From the NCBI RefSeq assembly GCF_017115105.1, contig NZ_JABXKH010000160.1:26006-90005 (forward strand): 64,000 nucleotides of DNA. Direction: 5' to 3'. The position numbers and the translations under genes are program-made. A model generated the notes under the pieces. It did no database searches. It was not told the origin of the DNA and saw nothing but the letters and a program-made list of their open reading frames with translations. Positions 26,298 to 36,324 of this stretch are shown here, in pieces. The stretch comes from Nostoc sp. NMS2. Its GTDB lineage: Bacteria > Cyanobacteriota > Cyanobacteriia > Cyanobacteriales > Nostocaceae. Numbering within the stretch: the stretch's first letter is position 1; each line of letters opens with the position of its first letter.

Positions 26298-29200
26298 ATG
26301 GTAGAGAATCGAGTTGATGTTCCCGGCTATGGGATTGGTGAAAGAATTTACACTAGCACTCGCACCCTGGTTTACCGAGGTTGGCGAGAGTCCGATCAAA
26401 CTCCTGTTGCGATCAAACTTCTGAAAAGTTCTTATCCCAGTGTGATTGAGTTGGCTCAATTCAGGAATCAATACATAATTACAAAAATCTTAAATGTTCC
26501 TGGGGTTGTTCGGATCTATAGTCTGGAGAGTTGTCAAAATCGACCCGCCCTGATTTTAGAAGACTTTGGCGGAATTTCTTTGAAGGAGTACAGTGCTTTT
26601 AGAAGGAAAGGACTCGGTGAGACAGAAAATCAGGAAAATTCCTCATCTCTGCATCCTGATTTTTTGACTGAGTTTTTACAGATTGCGATCGCACTTGCCG
26701 ATATTCTGGCCGATCTCTACCATCACGAAATTATCCACAAGGATATCAAACCCGCCAATATTCTCATAAATCCTACCACAAAGCAGGTCAAACTCATTGA
26801 CTTTAGTATTGCTTCCCTGCTGCCGAGAGTTAACCAAGTTTCAACTAGCCCGGCTGTTTTAGAAGGAACCCTTGCCTATCTCTCCCCCGAACAAACCGGG
26901 CGAATGAATCGGGGAATTGATTATCGCACTGACTTCTATTCTCTCGGAGTCACTTTCTATGAACTCTTAACTGGGCAATTGCCATTTCAATCGGATGATT
27001 TGATGGAATTGGTGCATTGTCACATAGCGAAACAACCACCACCTTTAGGGAATAGAGAAGAGATTCCCCAAATTCTTTGTGATATCGTGATGAAACTGAT
27101 GGCGAAGAATGCTGAAGACCGCTATCAGAGTGCATTAGGGCTAAAGCACGATCTGCAAATTTGTTTGGATCAATTGCAGTCAAGTGGAAATATTATCCCA
27201 TTTCAGCTAGGGCATAGGGACGTTTGCGATCGCTTTGCGATTCCCGAAAAACTCTATGGACGGGAAGTAGAAGTGGCGATGCTGCTAGCAACCTTTGAGC
27301 GGGTGCGCCAGGGAACTTCTGAAATGATGCTGGTGGCAGGTTCTTCTGGCATTGGGAAAACAGCAATTGTCAACGAAGTTCACAAACCAATCACCCGTCA
27401 GCGCGGATACTTTATCAAGGGCAAATTCGATCAATTTAATCGGAATATTCCCTTTTTTGCGTTGGTACAGGCGTTTCGGGACTTAATGGCACAACTGCTG
27501 ACAGAGAGTGATGCTCAAATTGATCAGTGGAAGACTCAAATTTTATCTACATTGGGTGAAAGTGGTCAAGTAATTATTGAGGTGATTCCAGAACTCGAAC
27601 GAATCATTGGAAAACAGCCCTCCCTCCCCAAATTATCGAGTACTGCTGTCCAAAGCCGCTTCAATTTGCTGTTTCAGAAATTCATTCAAGTATTCACAAC
27701 CCAAGAGCATCCCCTGGTTATTTTCCTCGATGATTTACAGTGGGCAGACTCGGCTTCTTTAAAACTGATGCATCTGTTGATGAGTGAAGCTAGCAACTCT
27801 TATTTATTAGTGATTGGAGCATATCGAGATAATGAGGTTTCCTCTGCACATCCCCTAATCTTGACCATTGAGGAAATGCGTCAAGAAGGGATTACAGTTA
27901 GTAGTATTGTTCTTTCTGCCCTTACCGAAACCGACCTAAATCAACTGATTGCAGATACCCTCAAATATTCAACAGAACAAGCAATTGCGATCGCTAATCT
28001 GGTGTATCAAAAGACCAAAGGCAATCCATTTTTCACTAACCAGTTTCTCAAGTCGCTGCATGAAGATGGGCTGATTGCTTTTGCCGGCAGAACAGGAGAT
28101 TGGCAGTGCAATCTGGCTCAAATTCGGGCGCTATCTTTTACAGAAGATATTGTCGAGTTTGTGGCGTTGCAACTTTACAAATTACCACCGCAGACTCAGG
28201 ATGTTCTCAAACTGGCTGCTTGTGTCGGCAATCAGTTTGATTTAGAAACCCTATCGCTTGTCTATGAAAAATCTCCAGCCCAAACCGCAGCAGATTTGTG
28301 GCCAGCCCTCAAGGATGAATTAATCTTACCCAGTGGGGAAGGGTATACATTCTTTCAGGATGAGTCTGTTGTCATGGATGATTTGACAAATGACAACACA
28401 TCAATAACTATTACCTACAAATTTCTCCACGATCGCATTCAACAAGCCGCTTATTCACTAATTCCAGCCTATCAGAAACCAGCAACTCACCTCAAGATTG
28501 GTCAATTGCTGTTGAGCAAGTGGCAGGGGGGCAGGGAGCAGGGGGGCAGGGAGCAGGGGAGCAGGGGAGCAGGGGAGCAGGGGGAAATGACCTCTGCTCC
28601 TTTTCCCCCTGCTCCCTACCTCTTGTTGAGCAATATCCCGGAAACTGAGCAAGAATTGCTGATTTTTGAAATTGTCAATCAATTGAATATTGGCATAGAA
28701 CTGATCGCATCTCAACCCGATCGCGATCGACTCGCACAACTCAACCTGCTGGCAGGAAAAAAAGCCAAATCTTCCACAGCTTACCAGGTAGCAATTGAGT
28801 ATTTAACTACCGGGATTGGTTTATTGAGAAGCGACTGTTGGCAAAGTCAGTATGAATTGGCTCTAGCGCTGCACGAATCAGCCGCCGATGCTGCTTATCT
28901 TAGTGGCGCGTATGAACAGATGGAACAATTGGCTCGAACAGTCATCCAGCAAGCCAAAACTCCACTGGATCAAGTCGGCATTTACGAAACCAAAATCCAG
29001 GCGTATACAGCTAAAAATGATGTGCTGGGGGCGATCGCGATCGCCCGTCAGGGAATGAGTTTGTTTGGCGTGGTTTTCCCAGAAACACCCACCCCACAAG
29101 ACATTCAGCAAGCCCTCCAAAAAACTGCTACTCTAATAAACGGTCGTGATATTGCAGAATTGCTTGACTTACCTGTGATGATAGCCGCAGATAAGCTAGC

Positions 29201-31991
29201 TGTCACCCGAATTGTGGCAAACGTTGCTCCAGCCGTTTACATTGCCGATCCTAATCTGTTTCCACTACTCGTCTTGTCCCAAGTTCAAGCATCCATTGAG
29301 TATGGCAATGCTCCATTTTCTGCCTTTTGTTATGGCTGTTATGGCATTCTGTTGAGTGGAATTATTCAGGATATTGAAACAGCAGATCGATTTGGCAACC
29401 TTGCCTTGGCACTAACTGACAAATTTAATATTAGCGACATCAAACCCACAGTATTTTATGTTGTGGGTGCTTTCATCACCTATTTGAAGTCTCCACTGCA
29501 AAAATCTTTGCAGTTAATGCTGGATGGTTACAAGATTGCTCTAGAAACTGGAAATGTATACTACGTAGGCTTCAATACCAAAGACATTTGCCAATATTCC
29601 TATTTTTTGGGTCGAGAATTGAACTCGTTAGAGCAAGACATCCGGGCTTACTGTCATGTTTTGGAAAATTTTAAGCAAGGTACGGCTCTAAACTATTGCC
29701 GTATCTTCTGGCAAACAGTTTTGAATTTGCAAGGGCTGGCTGAGAACCCATGTATTATAACAGGCGAGGCACTCAATGAAGCAGAATTTGTGAATCAACT
29801 GGTTCAAGCCAATGAATTAACTGGGCTTCACTATTTCTTCCTTCACAAATTGATTCTCTGTTATCTGTTTCAAAACCTTTCTCAAGCAGTGGAAACAGCC
29901 ACTCAAGCCAGAGAATATCTAGTTGCAGGAACGGGCTATGCTACTGTGCCGATATTTTATTTTTATGATTCTTTGACGGCTTTAGCAGAGTATTCTACAG
30001 CTACGGCCTCTCGCCAAGAAACATTACTGGAGCGGGTTACAGAAAACCAGGAAAAAATGCAGACATGGGCGTATCACGCACCCATGAATTATTTGCACAA
30101 ATTTGAACTGGTGAAAGCCGAAGAATGCCGAGTGTTGGGACAGATGGCCCAGGCAGTGGATCGTTACGATCGCGCGATCGCACAGGCAAAAGCTAATAGA
30201 TATATTCAGGAAGAAGCCCTAGCTAATGAATTGGCTGCCCGATTTTATTTAGAATGGAACAAAGAAGGTATCGCCCAAATTTACCTAGAAAATGCCTATT
30301 ATACTTACCTCAGTTGGGGAGCGATCGCCAAAGTTAACCAATTGGAACGCCAATATTCTCAATTATTGCTTAAGGTGTTTCAGCAGGATGAAACTACTTC
30401 TTCAACCCTCAGCACTACAATCGGATTCAGCCACAGTAGTTGCAGTGGAACTGAAGCATTAGATTTAGCAACAGTGATGAAAGCCTCTCATGCGCTGGCT
30501 GGAGAAATTGAGTTAGAAAAGCTGTTGACAACCCTGATGCAGGTTGTAATCGAAAATGCCGGGGCTGACAAATCGGTGCTTCTGCTGCTTCAAGAGGATA
30601 ATTGGGTAGTTGTGGCTCAAAAAACTAGCCAAGCGATCTTTGAAGAAGAGCTATTTCTACCACGCCCTACGCCTACCCATGAAAACTTGGGGATAATAAA
30701 CCTCCACTCCCTTCCTCTTTCAGCCAGTCAGGATGTTCCCAAGGCGGTTGTGAATTATGTCTCGCGTACCTCCGAAACCCTAGTGCTAGATGATGCCCGC
30801 CAAGAAACCACCTTCGTCAACGATCCCTACATCATTCTATGGCAACCCAAAAGCTTGCTATGTACACCTATTCACAATCGTGGACAACTCATTGGCATCC
30901 TATACCTAGAAAACAGTTTGACAACTGGAGCCTTTACGCAAAACCGTCTTGAGGTTTTGCGGTTACTCACAGCACAAGCTGCCATCTCGCTGCAAAATGC
31001 CATGTTGTATAACAATCTAGCTGTAGCAAAAGCCCAACTAGAAGATTACAACCACACCTTAGAGGAAAAGGTAGAGCAGAGAACTTTGGAATTGAATGAG
31101 AAAAATCAGCATCTCTCGGAAACTTTAGAAGAACTGCAACACACCCAAAGTCAACTGATTCAAACTGAAAAAATGTCTTCATTGGGACAAATGGTAGCAG
31201 GTGTTGCCCATGAAATTAATAACCCAATTAACTTTATCTATGGCAACCTCACCTATACCAATGAATATTGTCAAAATTTGCTGCACCTACTTGAACGATA
31301 TCAACACTACTATCCTCAACCATTTGCTGAGATTCAAGAAGAACTAGAGGTAATAGATTTAAACTTCCTCAAATCAGACTTACAAAAATTGCTGAAATCA
31401 ATGAAATTGGGGGCAGATCGCATCCGCCAAATAGTCCTTTCTCTCCGCAATTTCTCGCGTTTAGATGAGGCTGAAATGAAAAGTGTCAATCTTCATGAAG
31501 GCATTGACAGCACCCTGTTAATTTTACACTACCGTCTAGAAGAGAAAGCACACCGCCCCGGAATCTATGTGATTAAGGAATATGCACAGTTGCCAGAAGT
31601 TAATTGCTACGCCAGTCAGATCAATCAAGTATTTATGAATATTCTGAGCAATGCTATTGATGCCTTGGATTCATCATTCACAAGTGAAAATAGACAAACA
31701 AAAATCCCCACTATCCAAATTCGTACCAAAATGACTGATAGTGATACAATAACCATTCAAATTACAGATAATGGGTGTGGGATGTCTGACGAAGTAAAAC
31801 AGCGTCTATTTGACCCATTTTTCACAACAAAACCTATTGGCACAGGAACAGGTTTAGGATTATCAATTAGCCACTCGATTGTAGAAAAACATGGGGGACG
31901 ACTAAGTGTAATATCCGAACCCGGAAAAGGAGCGGAGTTTTCCCTTTATATCCCTTTGCATAATACGGTAGAGCGAAAAGTTCTGCGTTAG
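26298..31991 (+). CDS. Ser/Thr kinase - AAA ATPase - GAF - histidine kinase multidomain sensor
   Basis: 1,897 residues. Domains in order: Ser/Thr protein kinase at about 10-265 (HHEIIHKDIKPANILI, LIDFSIASLL with DFS for DFG, YLSPEQTGRMNR); STAND-type ATPase at about 320-620 (Walker A AGSSGIGKTA, Walker B LVIFLDDLQWADSAS); a long helical region at about 800-1370; a GAF domain at about 1390-1575; a coiled-coil; and a histidine kinase at about 1620-1890 (H-box VAGVAHEINNPINF, N-box NILSNAIDAL, ATP-lid motifs DNGCGMS and GTGTGLGLSISHSIV). The class is abundant in Nostoc and acts in two-component and Ser/Thr signalling. A low-complexity GREQG/AGEQG run at about 742-776 comes from a dispersed repeat. 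No response regulator is adjacent. Confidence 0.92.
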   Translation: MVENRVDVPGYGIGERIYTSTRTLVYRGWRESDQTPVAIKLLKSSYPSVIELAQFRNQYIITKILNVPGVVRIYSLESCQNRPALILEDFGGISLKEYSAFRRKGLGETENQENSSSLHPDFLTEFLQIAIALADILADLYHHEIIHKDIKPANILINPTTKQVKLIDFSIASLLPRVNQVSTSPAVLEGTLAYLSPEQTGRMNRGIDYRTDFYSLGVTFYELLTGQLPFQSDDLMELVHCHIAKQPPPLGNREEIPQILCDIVMKLMAKNAEDRYQSALGLKHDLQICLDQLQSSGNIIPFQLGHRDVCDRFAIPEKLYGREVEVAMLLATFERVRQGTSEMMLVAGSSGIGKTAIVNEVHKPITRQRGYFIKGKFDQFNRNIPFFALVQAFRDLMAQLLTESDAQIDQWKTQILSTLGESGQVIIEVIPELERIIGKQPSLPKLSSTAVQSRFNLLFQKFIQVFTTQEHPLVIFLDDLQWADSASLKLMHLLMSEASNSYLLVIGAYRDNEVSSAHPLILTIEEMRQEGITVSSIVLSALTETDLNQLIADTLKYSTEQAIAIANLVYQKTKGNPFFTNQFLKSLHEDGLIAFAGRTGDWQCNLAQIRALSFTEDIVEFVALQLYKLPPQTQDVLKLAACVGNQFDLETLSLVYEKSPAQTAADLWPALKDELILPSGEGYTFFQDESVVMDDLTNDNTSITITYKFLHDRIQQAAYSLIPAYQKPATHLKIGQLLLSKWQGGREQGGREQGSRGAGEQGEMTSAPFPPAPYLLLSNIPETEQELLIFEIVNQLNIGIELIASQPDRDRLAQLNLLAGKKAKSSTAYQVAIEYLTTGIGLLRSDCWQSQYELALALHESAADAAYLSGAYEQMEQLARTVIQQAKTPLDQVGIYETKIQAYTAKNDVLGAIAIARQGMSLFGVVFPETPTPQDIQQALQKTATLINGRDIAELLDLPVMIAADKLAVTRIVANVAPAVYIADPNLFPLLVLSQVQASIEYGNAPFSAFCYGCYGILLSGIIQDIETADRFGNLALALTDKFNISDIKPTVFYVVGAFITYLKSPLQKSLQLMLDGYKIALETGNVYYVGFNTKDICQYSYFLGRELNSLEQDIRAYCHVLENFKQGTALNYCRIFWQTVLNLQGLAENPCIITGEALNEAEFVNQLVQANELTGLHYFFLHKLILCYLFQNLSQAVETATQAREYLVAGTGYATVPIFYFYDSLTALAEYSTATASRQETLLERVTENQEKMQTWAYHAPMNYLHKFELVKAEECRVLGQMAQAVDRYDRAIAQAKANRYIQEEALANELAARFYLEWNKEGIAQIYLENAYYTYLSWGAIAKVNQLERQYSQLLLKVFQQDETTSSTLSTTIGFSHSSCSGTEALDLATVMKASHALAGEIELEKLLTTLMQVVIENAGADKSVLLLLQEDNWVVVAQKTSQAIFEEELFLPRPTPTHENLGIINLHSLPLSASQDVPKAVVNYVSRTSETLVLDDARQETTFVNDPYIILWQPKSLLCTPIHNRGQLIGILYLENSLTTGAFTQNRLEVLRLLTAQAAISLQNAMLYNNLAVAKAQLEDYNHTLEEKVEQRTLELNEKNQHLSETLEELQHTQSQLIQTEKMSSLGQMVAGVAHEINNPINFIYGNLTYTNEYCQNLLHLLERYQHYYPQPFAEIQEELEVIDLNFLKSDLQKLLKSMKLGADRIRQIVLSLRNFSRLDEAEMKSVNLHEGIDSTLLILHYRLEEKAHRPGIYVIKEYAQLPEVNCYASQINQVFMNILSNAIDALDSSFTSENRQTKIPTIQIRTKMTDSDTITIQITDNGCGMSDEVKQRLFDPFFTTKPIGTGTGLGLSISHSIVEKHGGRLSVISEPGKGAEFSLYIPLHNTVERKVLR
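28521..28618. repeat. GGGAGCAGGGG-type repeat inside the kinase gene
   Basis: Tandem GGGAGCAGGGG and GGGGGCAGGGA units followed by a pyrimidine-rich inverted arm (TTTTCCCCCTGCTCCC). The same sequence is an intergenic repeat at 32024-32075 and near 22450. Here it is read through in frame and adds about 33 residues (WQGGREQGG... to ...PFPPAPY) between the ATPase and helical parts. Confidence 0.8.
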
Positions 31992-32078
31992 CGAAGCTCA
32001 CCGAAGGTATCGCTTAAGTAAATGGGGCAGGGGGCAGGGGGCAGGGGGCAGGGGGGCAGGGAGCAGGGAGCAGGGGGA
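31992..32078. repeat. Intergenic GGGGGCAGGGG repeat array
   Basis: Short region after the kinase gene with a GCGAAGCTCACCGAAGGTATC fragment trimmed to 20 bases or fewer in each match, then tandem GGGGGCAGGGG units at about 32024-32075. These create an upstream ATG at 32022 that would add 19 repeat-encoded residues to the next gene; the start at 32079 is preferred. Confidence 0.6.
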
Positions 32079-32633
32079 ATGGAAAAAGAGCCAATTAAAA
32101 GTCATGAAGACTTGGAAGTATACAAAATGGCATTTGATGTGGCCATGAAAATCTTTGAACTGTCAAAGAAGTTTCCTGTGGAGGAGAAGTATTCATTGAC
32201 TGATCAAATTCGTCGTTCATCTCGTTCTGTTTGTGCAAATCTTGCTGGATCTTGGAGAAAGCGGGGAGCATCCCAAATGTGCAAGTTTATTTTTATACGG
32301 GATTTTGGCTTAGAACAATAATGAAATAACGAACCGCCAAGGACGCCAAGAGCGCCAAGGAAAGAGGTTTTTACAGGGTTTTTGTGCCAGTCCTGTGCCT
32401 TTTGGCAAAATTGGGATGCTCCCAGAAAGCGTCGTTATGAGGCGGCTTTTGTGGCTAAATTAAATGATTGTGAATCGGAAGCGGCAGAAACCCAAACTTG
32501 GCTTAAATTCGCAGTTCAATGCAATTATCTAAACGTTGAAACAGGCAGAGAACTTTATGCAACTTACAACCGAGTTCTGGGCATTCTAGTAACCATAATC
32601 AACAATCCATCCCCCTGGCTCATCAAACGCTAA
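32079..32633 (+). pseudogene. Four-helix-bundle protein gene split by a small element
   Basis: The left part (32079-32263) encodes MEKEPIKSHEDLEVYKMAF ... RSSRSVCANLAGSWRK. The right part (32423-32633) encodes RRYEAAFVAKLNDC ... NRVLGILVTIINNP. Together they form the classic 120-residue four-helix-bundle family known from 23S rRNA intervening sequences and scattered chromosomal copies. A 159-base element interrupts them within WRKR. Removing the element and one copy of the 8-base duplication gives W-R-K-R-R-Y-E in frame, so the disruption is clean and probably recent. As it stands translation ends inside the element at 32321. Confidence 0.88.
32264..32422. mobile_element. 159-bp MITE with 13-bp terminal inverted repeats and 8-bp target duplication
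   Basis: Ends are GGGAGCATCCCAA (32264-32276) and TTGGGATGCTCCC (32410-32422), perfect inverted repeats. They are flanked by AGAAAGCG at 32256-32263 and 32423-32430. No transposase is encoded. Inside lies a CGAACCGCCAAGGACGCCAA repeat (about 32331), a family also present in the chelatase gene at 40186. The parent insertion sequence is unknown to me; 8-bp duplications occur in several IS families. Confidence 0.9.
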
Positions 32634-32671
32634 TTATTAATCATCTCCCTGCTCCCTGCCCCCTGCACCCT

Positions 32672-34975
32672 TCAATCAGTCACACAATCCGCATTCACCA
32701 CTGGAACAGAAAGGGGTACTGAACTTGCGATCGCAAATAATTGTTCTAGTTGACTCAGACCTGTCAAACTACCACATAATAATACTTGGTCGCCAACTCG
32801 CAAATCCATGCCGCCATCAGGATAGCGAATAAATTTACCATCGCGCCGGATTGCCTGTACCTGTACTCCAAATCGCTTGTTGATATCTAAATCTGCAAGG
32901 GTTTTACCTAGCGTTGGCGTATCTGCATTGACTGTAACCCACTGGCAAGCACTATTTTCTCCAGGAACAGCAGCTTGTCCCTTAGCAAATTCTGCCAAAG
33001 CCGCCAGTTCTTCATCTGCTCCCACTACTAGCAAGCGATCGCCATTTTCCAATTTGGTTTTATTATTGGGATAATCGATTTCATCGCCGTTAGCGCGACG
33101 AATTGCCATCAAACTCGCTCCTGTTAAGTAGCGCATATCGGCTTCTTCTATGCTCATGCCAATTAAGGGCGAATCAGATGGTAAAGGATACCAGCGCTGA
33201 TTTAAATCGCGGGTTGCTTGGCGCAAATCACGAGCAACTTCAGTTGCAGAACGTTCTGGGCGCAAATCTAAATAATGATCGTTGCGGATTTGCTGCATTT
33301 CCCGTTGGACAACTGCTGGTGACAACAAGCCTAAGCCAGTTAATAAATAAGTCGCCATTTCTAAACTTGCTTCAAACTCTGGTTGCACCACTTCTCTGGC
33401 TCCCAATTGATACAACACTTCAATATTTTTATCCTGGGTAGCACGGACAACCAAATCTAATTCTGGGCGCAATTCCAAAGCGCGTTTTAAGCTAAGACGG
33501 GTACTTATGGGGTCAGGGAGTGCGATCGCCATTCCTTTGGCATAATTCACTCCGGCGGTTTCCAAAACGTGTAAACTTACGCAATTGCCATAAACATAAG
33601 ACACTCCAGCCTCCCGCAATTGCTGAATTCTCCTTTCTGATTGGTCAATTACCACCACAGGGAGGTTGTGTTGCAGCAACAACTTCACCAAATTTTTGCC
33701 GACTCGCCCATAACCGCAGACGACTACATGGTCTTTGAAGGGCAAATCATCTGATACATCCAGCGCCTCTTGTTCTTCTAAGTACGGTTTCAACCAAGGC
33801 ATTGATTCGGCAAAGTTGAATAAAAATGGTACTAACCGCAATACAAAGGGAGTCAGCATGAGAGTAACTGCGGTGGTTCCCAAAATTAATAAGTATATCT
33901 GTCGAGACACTAGCCCCAAAGACTGCCCTTCACTGGCGAGAACAAAGGAAAATTCCCCAATTTGCGCCAGTCCCAAACCGGCGATGATGGCTGTTTTTAA
34001 AGGGTAGCGGAACAGCTTTACTAGGGGCGTGATAATCAAAAATTTACCTACGAAAACTATTGCCACCAACCCTAAAATCAATTCCAGGTTGTTCCATAAA
34101 AACACTGGGTCAATTAACATCCCAATGGCGGCAAAAAATAAGCTGGCAAAGATATCTCGCAATGGTTCGACATAAGTTAGGGTTTGATCGGCGTATTCCA
34201 CCTCAGAAATCATCAAACCCGCGACAAATGCCCCCATTTCAATCGATAGCCCCAAATGCTCTGTCAACAGGGCAATGCCCAAACATAAAGCTACAACCCC
34301 TAATAAAAATAGTTCTCGGCTTTCAGTCCGGGCTAACAGTTGCAACAAAGGCGGTATCAGCCACATCCCCGCAGCTACTGCACCAGCAGCAAATAAAGCA
34401 ATCCACAGTAGCGCTGTTAGCACGGCGATGCCAATGGTTTCTGCTGGTTGGTTGAGGGCTGGTAAGACTGCTAACATCAGTCCCAGTGCCAAGTCTTGGA
34501 CTACCAAAATCCCCAACATTACTTGTCCGTGAGGCGTTTCTGTTTCATTGCGTTCCATCAAGCACTTGAGGACAACCGCAGTGGAAGACAAGGACAGAAT
34601 ACATCCCAAAAACATCCCCTTAGCAGGTAAAGTTCCCCAGGCCCCGCTTAACCCGCAAACCACAACTGTTACCAAAATTGTCAAAGCAATCTGGAGTCCA
34701 CCTCCACCAAGAGCGATCGCTTTTACCTTCTTGAGTTCCGCAAAGGAAAATTCTACACCCAAGGCGAATAATAAAAAGGCGACACCGAACTGTGCCAGAG
34801 TCTCTACTTGAATAACTTCTTTAATCAATCCCAGTCCCGTTGGCCCAATGACTATCCCGCCGATGAGATAGCCTAGCAGCACCGGCTGTCGTAAAAGTGC
34901 CGCCAACAATCCACCACAGGCTGCAACGCCCAAAACTAAAACTAAATCAACAATTAGCCTAAAATCTTCTTGCAC
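32672..34975 (-). CDS. CPA2 cation:proton antiporter with RCK domains (KefB/KefC-like)
   Basis: 767 residues. The first 400 form about 12 membrane segments of a Na+/H+ exchanger fold (GYLIGGIVIGPTGLGLI, GVEFSFAEL, LSSTAVVLKCL, GAFVAGLMISEVEYADQ). A TrkA-N NAD-binding domain follows at about 415-530 (DHVVVCGYGRVGKNLV). Two RCK_C domains lie near 595-670 and 685-755. It exchanges K+ or Na+ for H+ across the inner or thylakoid membrane and is gated by nucleotide or ligand through the RCK part. It is on the minus strand; its 3' end is 38 bases from the disrupted four-helix gene. Confidence 0.9.
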   Translation of the reverse strand: MQEDFRLIVDLVLVLGVAACGGLLAALLRQPVLLGYLIGGIVIGPTGLGLIKEVIQVETLAQFGVAFLLFALGVEFSFAELKKVKAIALGGGGLQIALTILVTVVVCGLSGAWGTLPAKGMFLGCILSLSSTAVVLKCLMERNETETPHGQVMLGILVVQDLALGLMLAVLPALNQPAETIGIAVLTALLWIALFAAGAVAAGMWLIPPLLQLLARTESRELFLLGVVALCLGIALLTEHLGLSIEMGAFVAGLMISEVEYADQTLTYVEPLRDIFASLFFAAIGMLIDPVFLWNNLELILGLVAIVFVGKFLIITPLVKLFRYPLKTAIIAGLGLAQIGEFSFVLASEGQSLGLVSRQIYLLILGTTAVTLMLTPFVLRLVPFLFNFAESMPWLKPYLEEQEALDVSDDLPFKDHVVVCGYGRVGKNLVKLLLQHNLPVVVIDQSERRIQQLREAGVSYVYGNCVSLHVLETAGVNYAKGMAIALPDPISTRLSLKRALELRPELDLVVRATQDKNIEVLYQLGAREVVQPEFEASLEMATYLLTGLGLLSPAVVQREMQQIRNDHYLDLRPERSATEVARDLRQATRDLNQRWYPLPSDSPLIGMSIEEADMRYLTGASLMAIRRANGDEIDYPNNKTKLENGDRLLVVGADEELAALAEFAKGQAAVPGENSACQWVTVNADTPTLGKTLADLDINKRFGVQVQAIRRDGKFIRYPDGGMDLRVGDQVLLCGSLTGLSQLEQLFAIASSVPLSVPVVNADCVTD

Positions 34976-35082
34976 CAGTTTTAAAAGAACTATTTATTAA
35001 GACCTATTAATTCAGGATACAAAGTTTTACGATCTCAAACAGCTTGTTTGAGAATTGGGCATGGGGAATTGGGGATTGCCCT

Positions 35083-36060
35083 TTAAATTTTAGGTGAGCT
35101 AAGGGCACTCAGTAATAGGAGTGACCACGGCATTTTAATATCGGGTATAAGCCATGAGTAGTTTCTCAATATTGGCAATGCAGCCGGTAGCACAAAACGT
35201 AAAGAACGTAGCGATGCGGGGCGATCGCCATTTTCATCGACAATTCCATATTTATCAGCTAGTTCGGCAACAATCTGCACACGTCCTGTACGGCGCATTA
35301 AGTTTGGTTCACAAGCAAGGGCAGCAATTACCCGTCCAGTTAATAAGGGAGTTTCCCAGTTATAGCGATCGCTAATTAATGAGTTTTTTTGCTCAGTAGC
35401 ATTGGTTTGATTCATCTCGGCAGCAAAACGGGAAAAAAGCTCAGTCCCAACAATACCTGGCCAAATTGAAACAGAAGCGACATTATGGGGTTTTAACTCA
35501 ACAGCCATATCAGCTGCTAGGCGATCGCAAGCTGCTTTCCCAGCACCATAAGCTGTATTAAAGATATAAGACATACTACCCCATGAAGAAATGGTGCAAA
35601 TTAGTCCAGAGTTACGTTTGGTCATCATTCGCGCCGCAAAAACACTCGCAACGTAGTGGCTACGAAGACCAACGTTGTTGCTTGCATCCCACAGACTTGG
35701 TTCACAATCCCAAAAGGGCTGTCCATAAGCGTCTTTTAATGCCTGAACTCCTGAGTAAGCATTATTTACTAGTAAGTCGAGTTGTCCATCCTGCTCATCT
35801 TGGATGCGCTCAAACAGTAAACGCACCTGCTCATCGTCGCTGTGGTCTACTTGGACGGGAATACACACACCACCGGCTTCCTCTATAGCTGATTGGGTTT
35901 CACCAAGACTTCCTGAAACCGCATCGCTGGAAGAGTTGTTGAGGCTGCGTCCCGTGACGTATACAGTTGCCCCAGCCTCAGCCAAACCAATAGCAATTCC
36001 CCTACCAATTCCCCGCGTAGCACCTGTTACCAATGCCACTCTATTCTCAAGGTGTTTCAC
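35083..36060 (-). CDS. Short-chain dehydrogenase/reductase (DHRS1-like)
   Basis: 325 residues. The NAD(P) motif TGATRGIGRG lies at about 14-23, NNAYSG near 108-113, and the catalytic Ser/Tyr/Lys set is TISSWGS and YGAGK. The C-terminal 75 residues are longer than in a classical SDR, as in DHRS1-like proteins. Substrate unknown. It is a single gene with no coupled neighbour. Confidence 0.87.
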   Translation of the reverse strand: MKHLENRVALVTGATRGIGRGIAIGLAEAGATVYVTGRSLNNSSSDAVSGSLGETQSAIEEAGGVCIPVQVDHSDDEQVRLLFERIQDEQDGQLDLLVNNAYSGVQALKDAYGQPFWDCEPSLWDASNNVGLRSHYVASVFAARMMTKRNSGLICTISSWGSMSYIFNTAYGAGKAACDRLAADMAVELKPHNVASVSIWPGIVGTELFSRFAAEMNQTNATEQKNSLISDRYNWETPLLTGRVIAALACEPNLMRRTGRVQIVAELADKYGIVDENGDRPASLRSLRFVLPAALPILRNYSWLIPDIKMPWSLLLLSALSSPKI

Positions 36061-36232
36061 AATCGTTTTTCTCTGCGGTTAATTTATCGAAAGCGGCGAG
36101 AAACTCCATCCCAAGAGTGGGTGTACCGTGATAGTCGCCCCGCCGCTTAGTCCAAACAGGCCAAACAGGGCATTGGTAATTCTTCCCCATGCCTTGTTTG
36201 GCCGATTCCCCATACCCAAAAACTTCATCCCA

Positions 36233-36324
36233 AGGTAGGTTGTTACAAAACGTAAACAGGCTTAAAGTCCTTACTAATGACAAATGACCAATGACCAATT
36301 AGCTTTAATTGCGCCGACCTACTT
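36233..36324. repeat. Dispersed element carrying an inserted ATGACCAAT repeat
   Basis: Matches the element at 12804-12874: GTTACAAAACGTAAACAGGC at the left and TTAGCTTTAATTGCGCCGAC at the right. Between them it has the extra sequence ATGACAAATGACCAATGACC at 36277-36296, which is itself a dispersed heptamer-type repeat. One repeat has therefore entered another. The element ends at the stop codon of the amidase gene. Confidence 0.65.
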
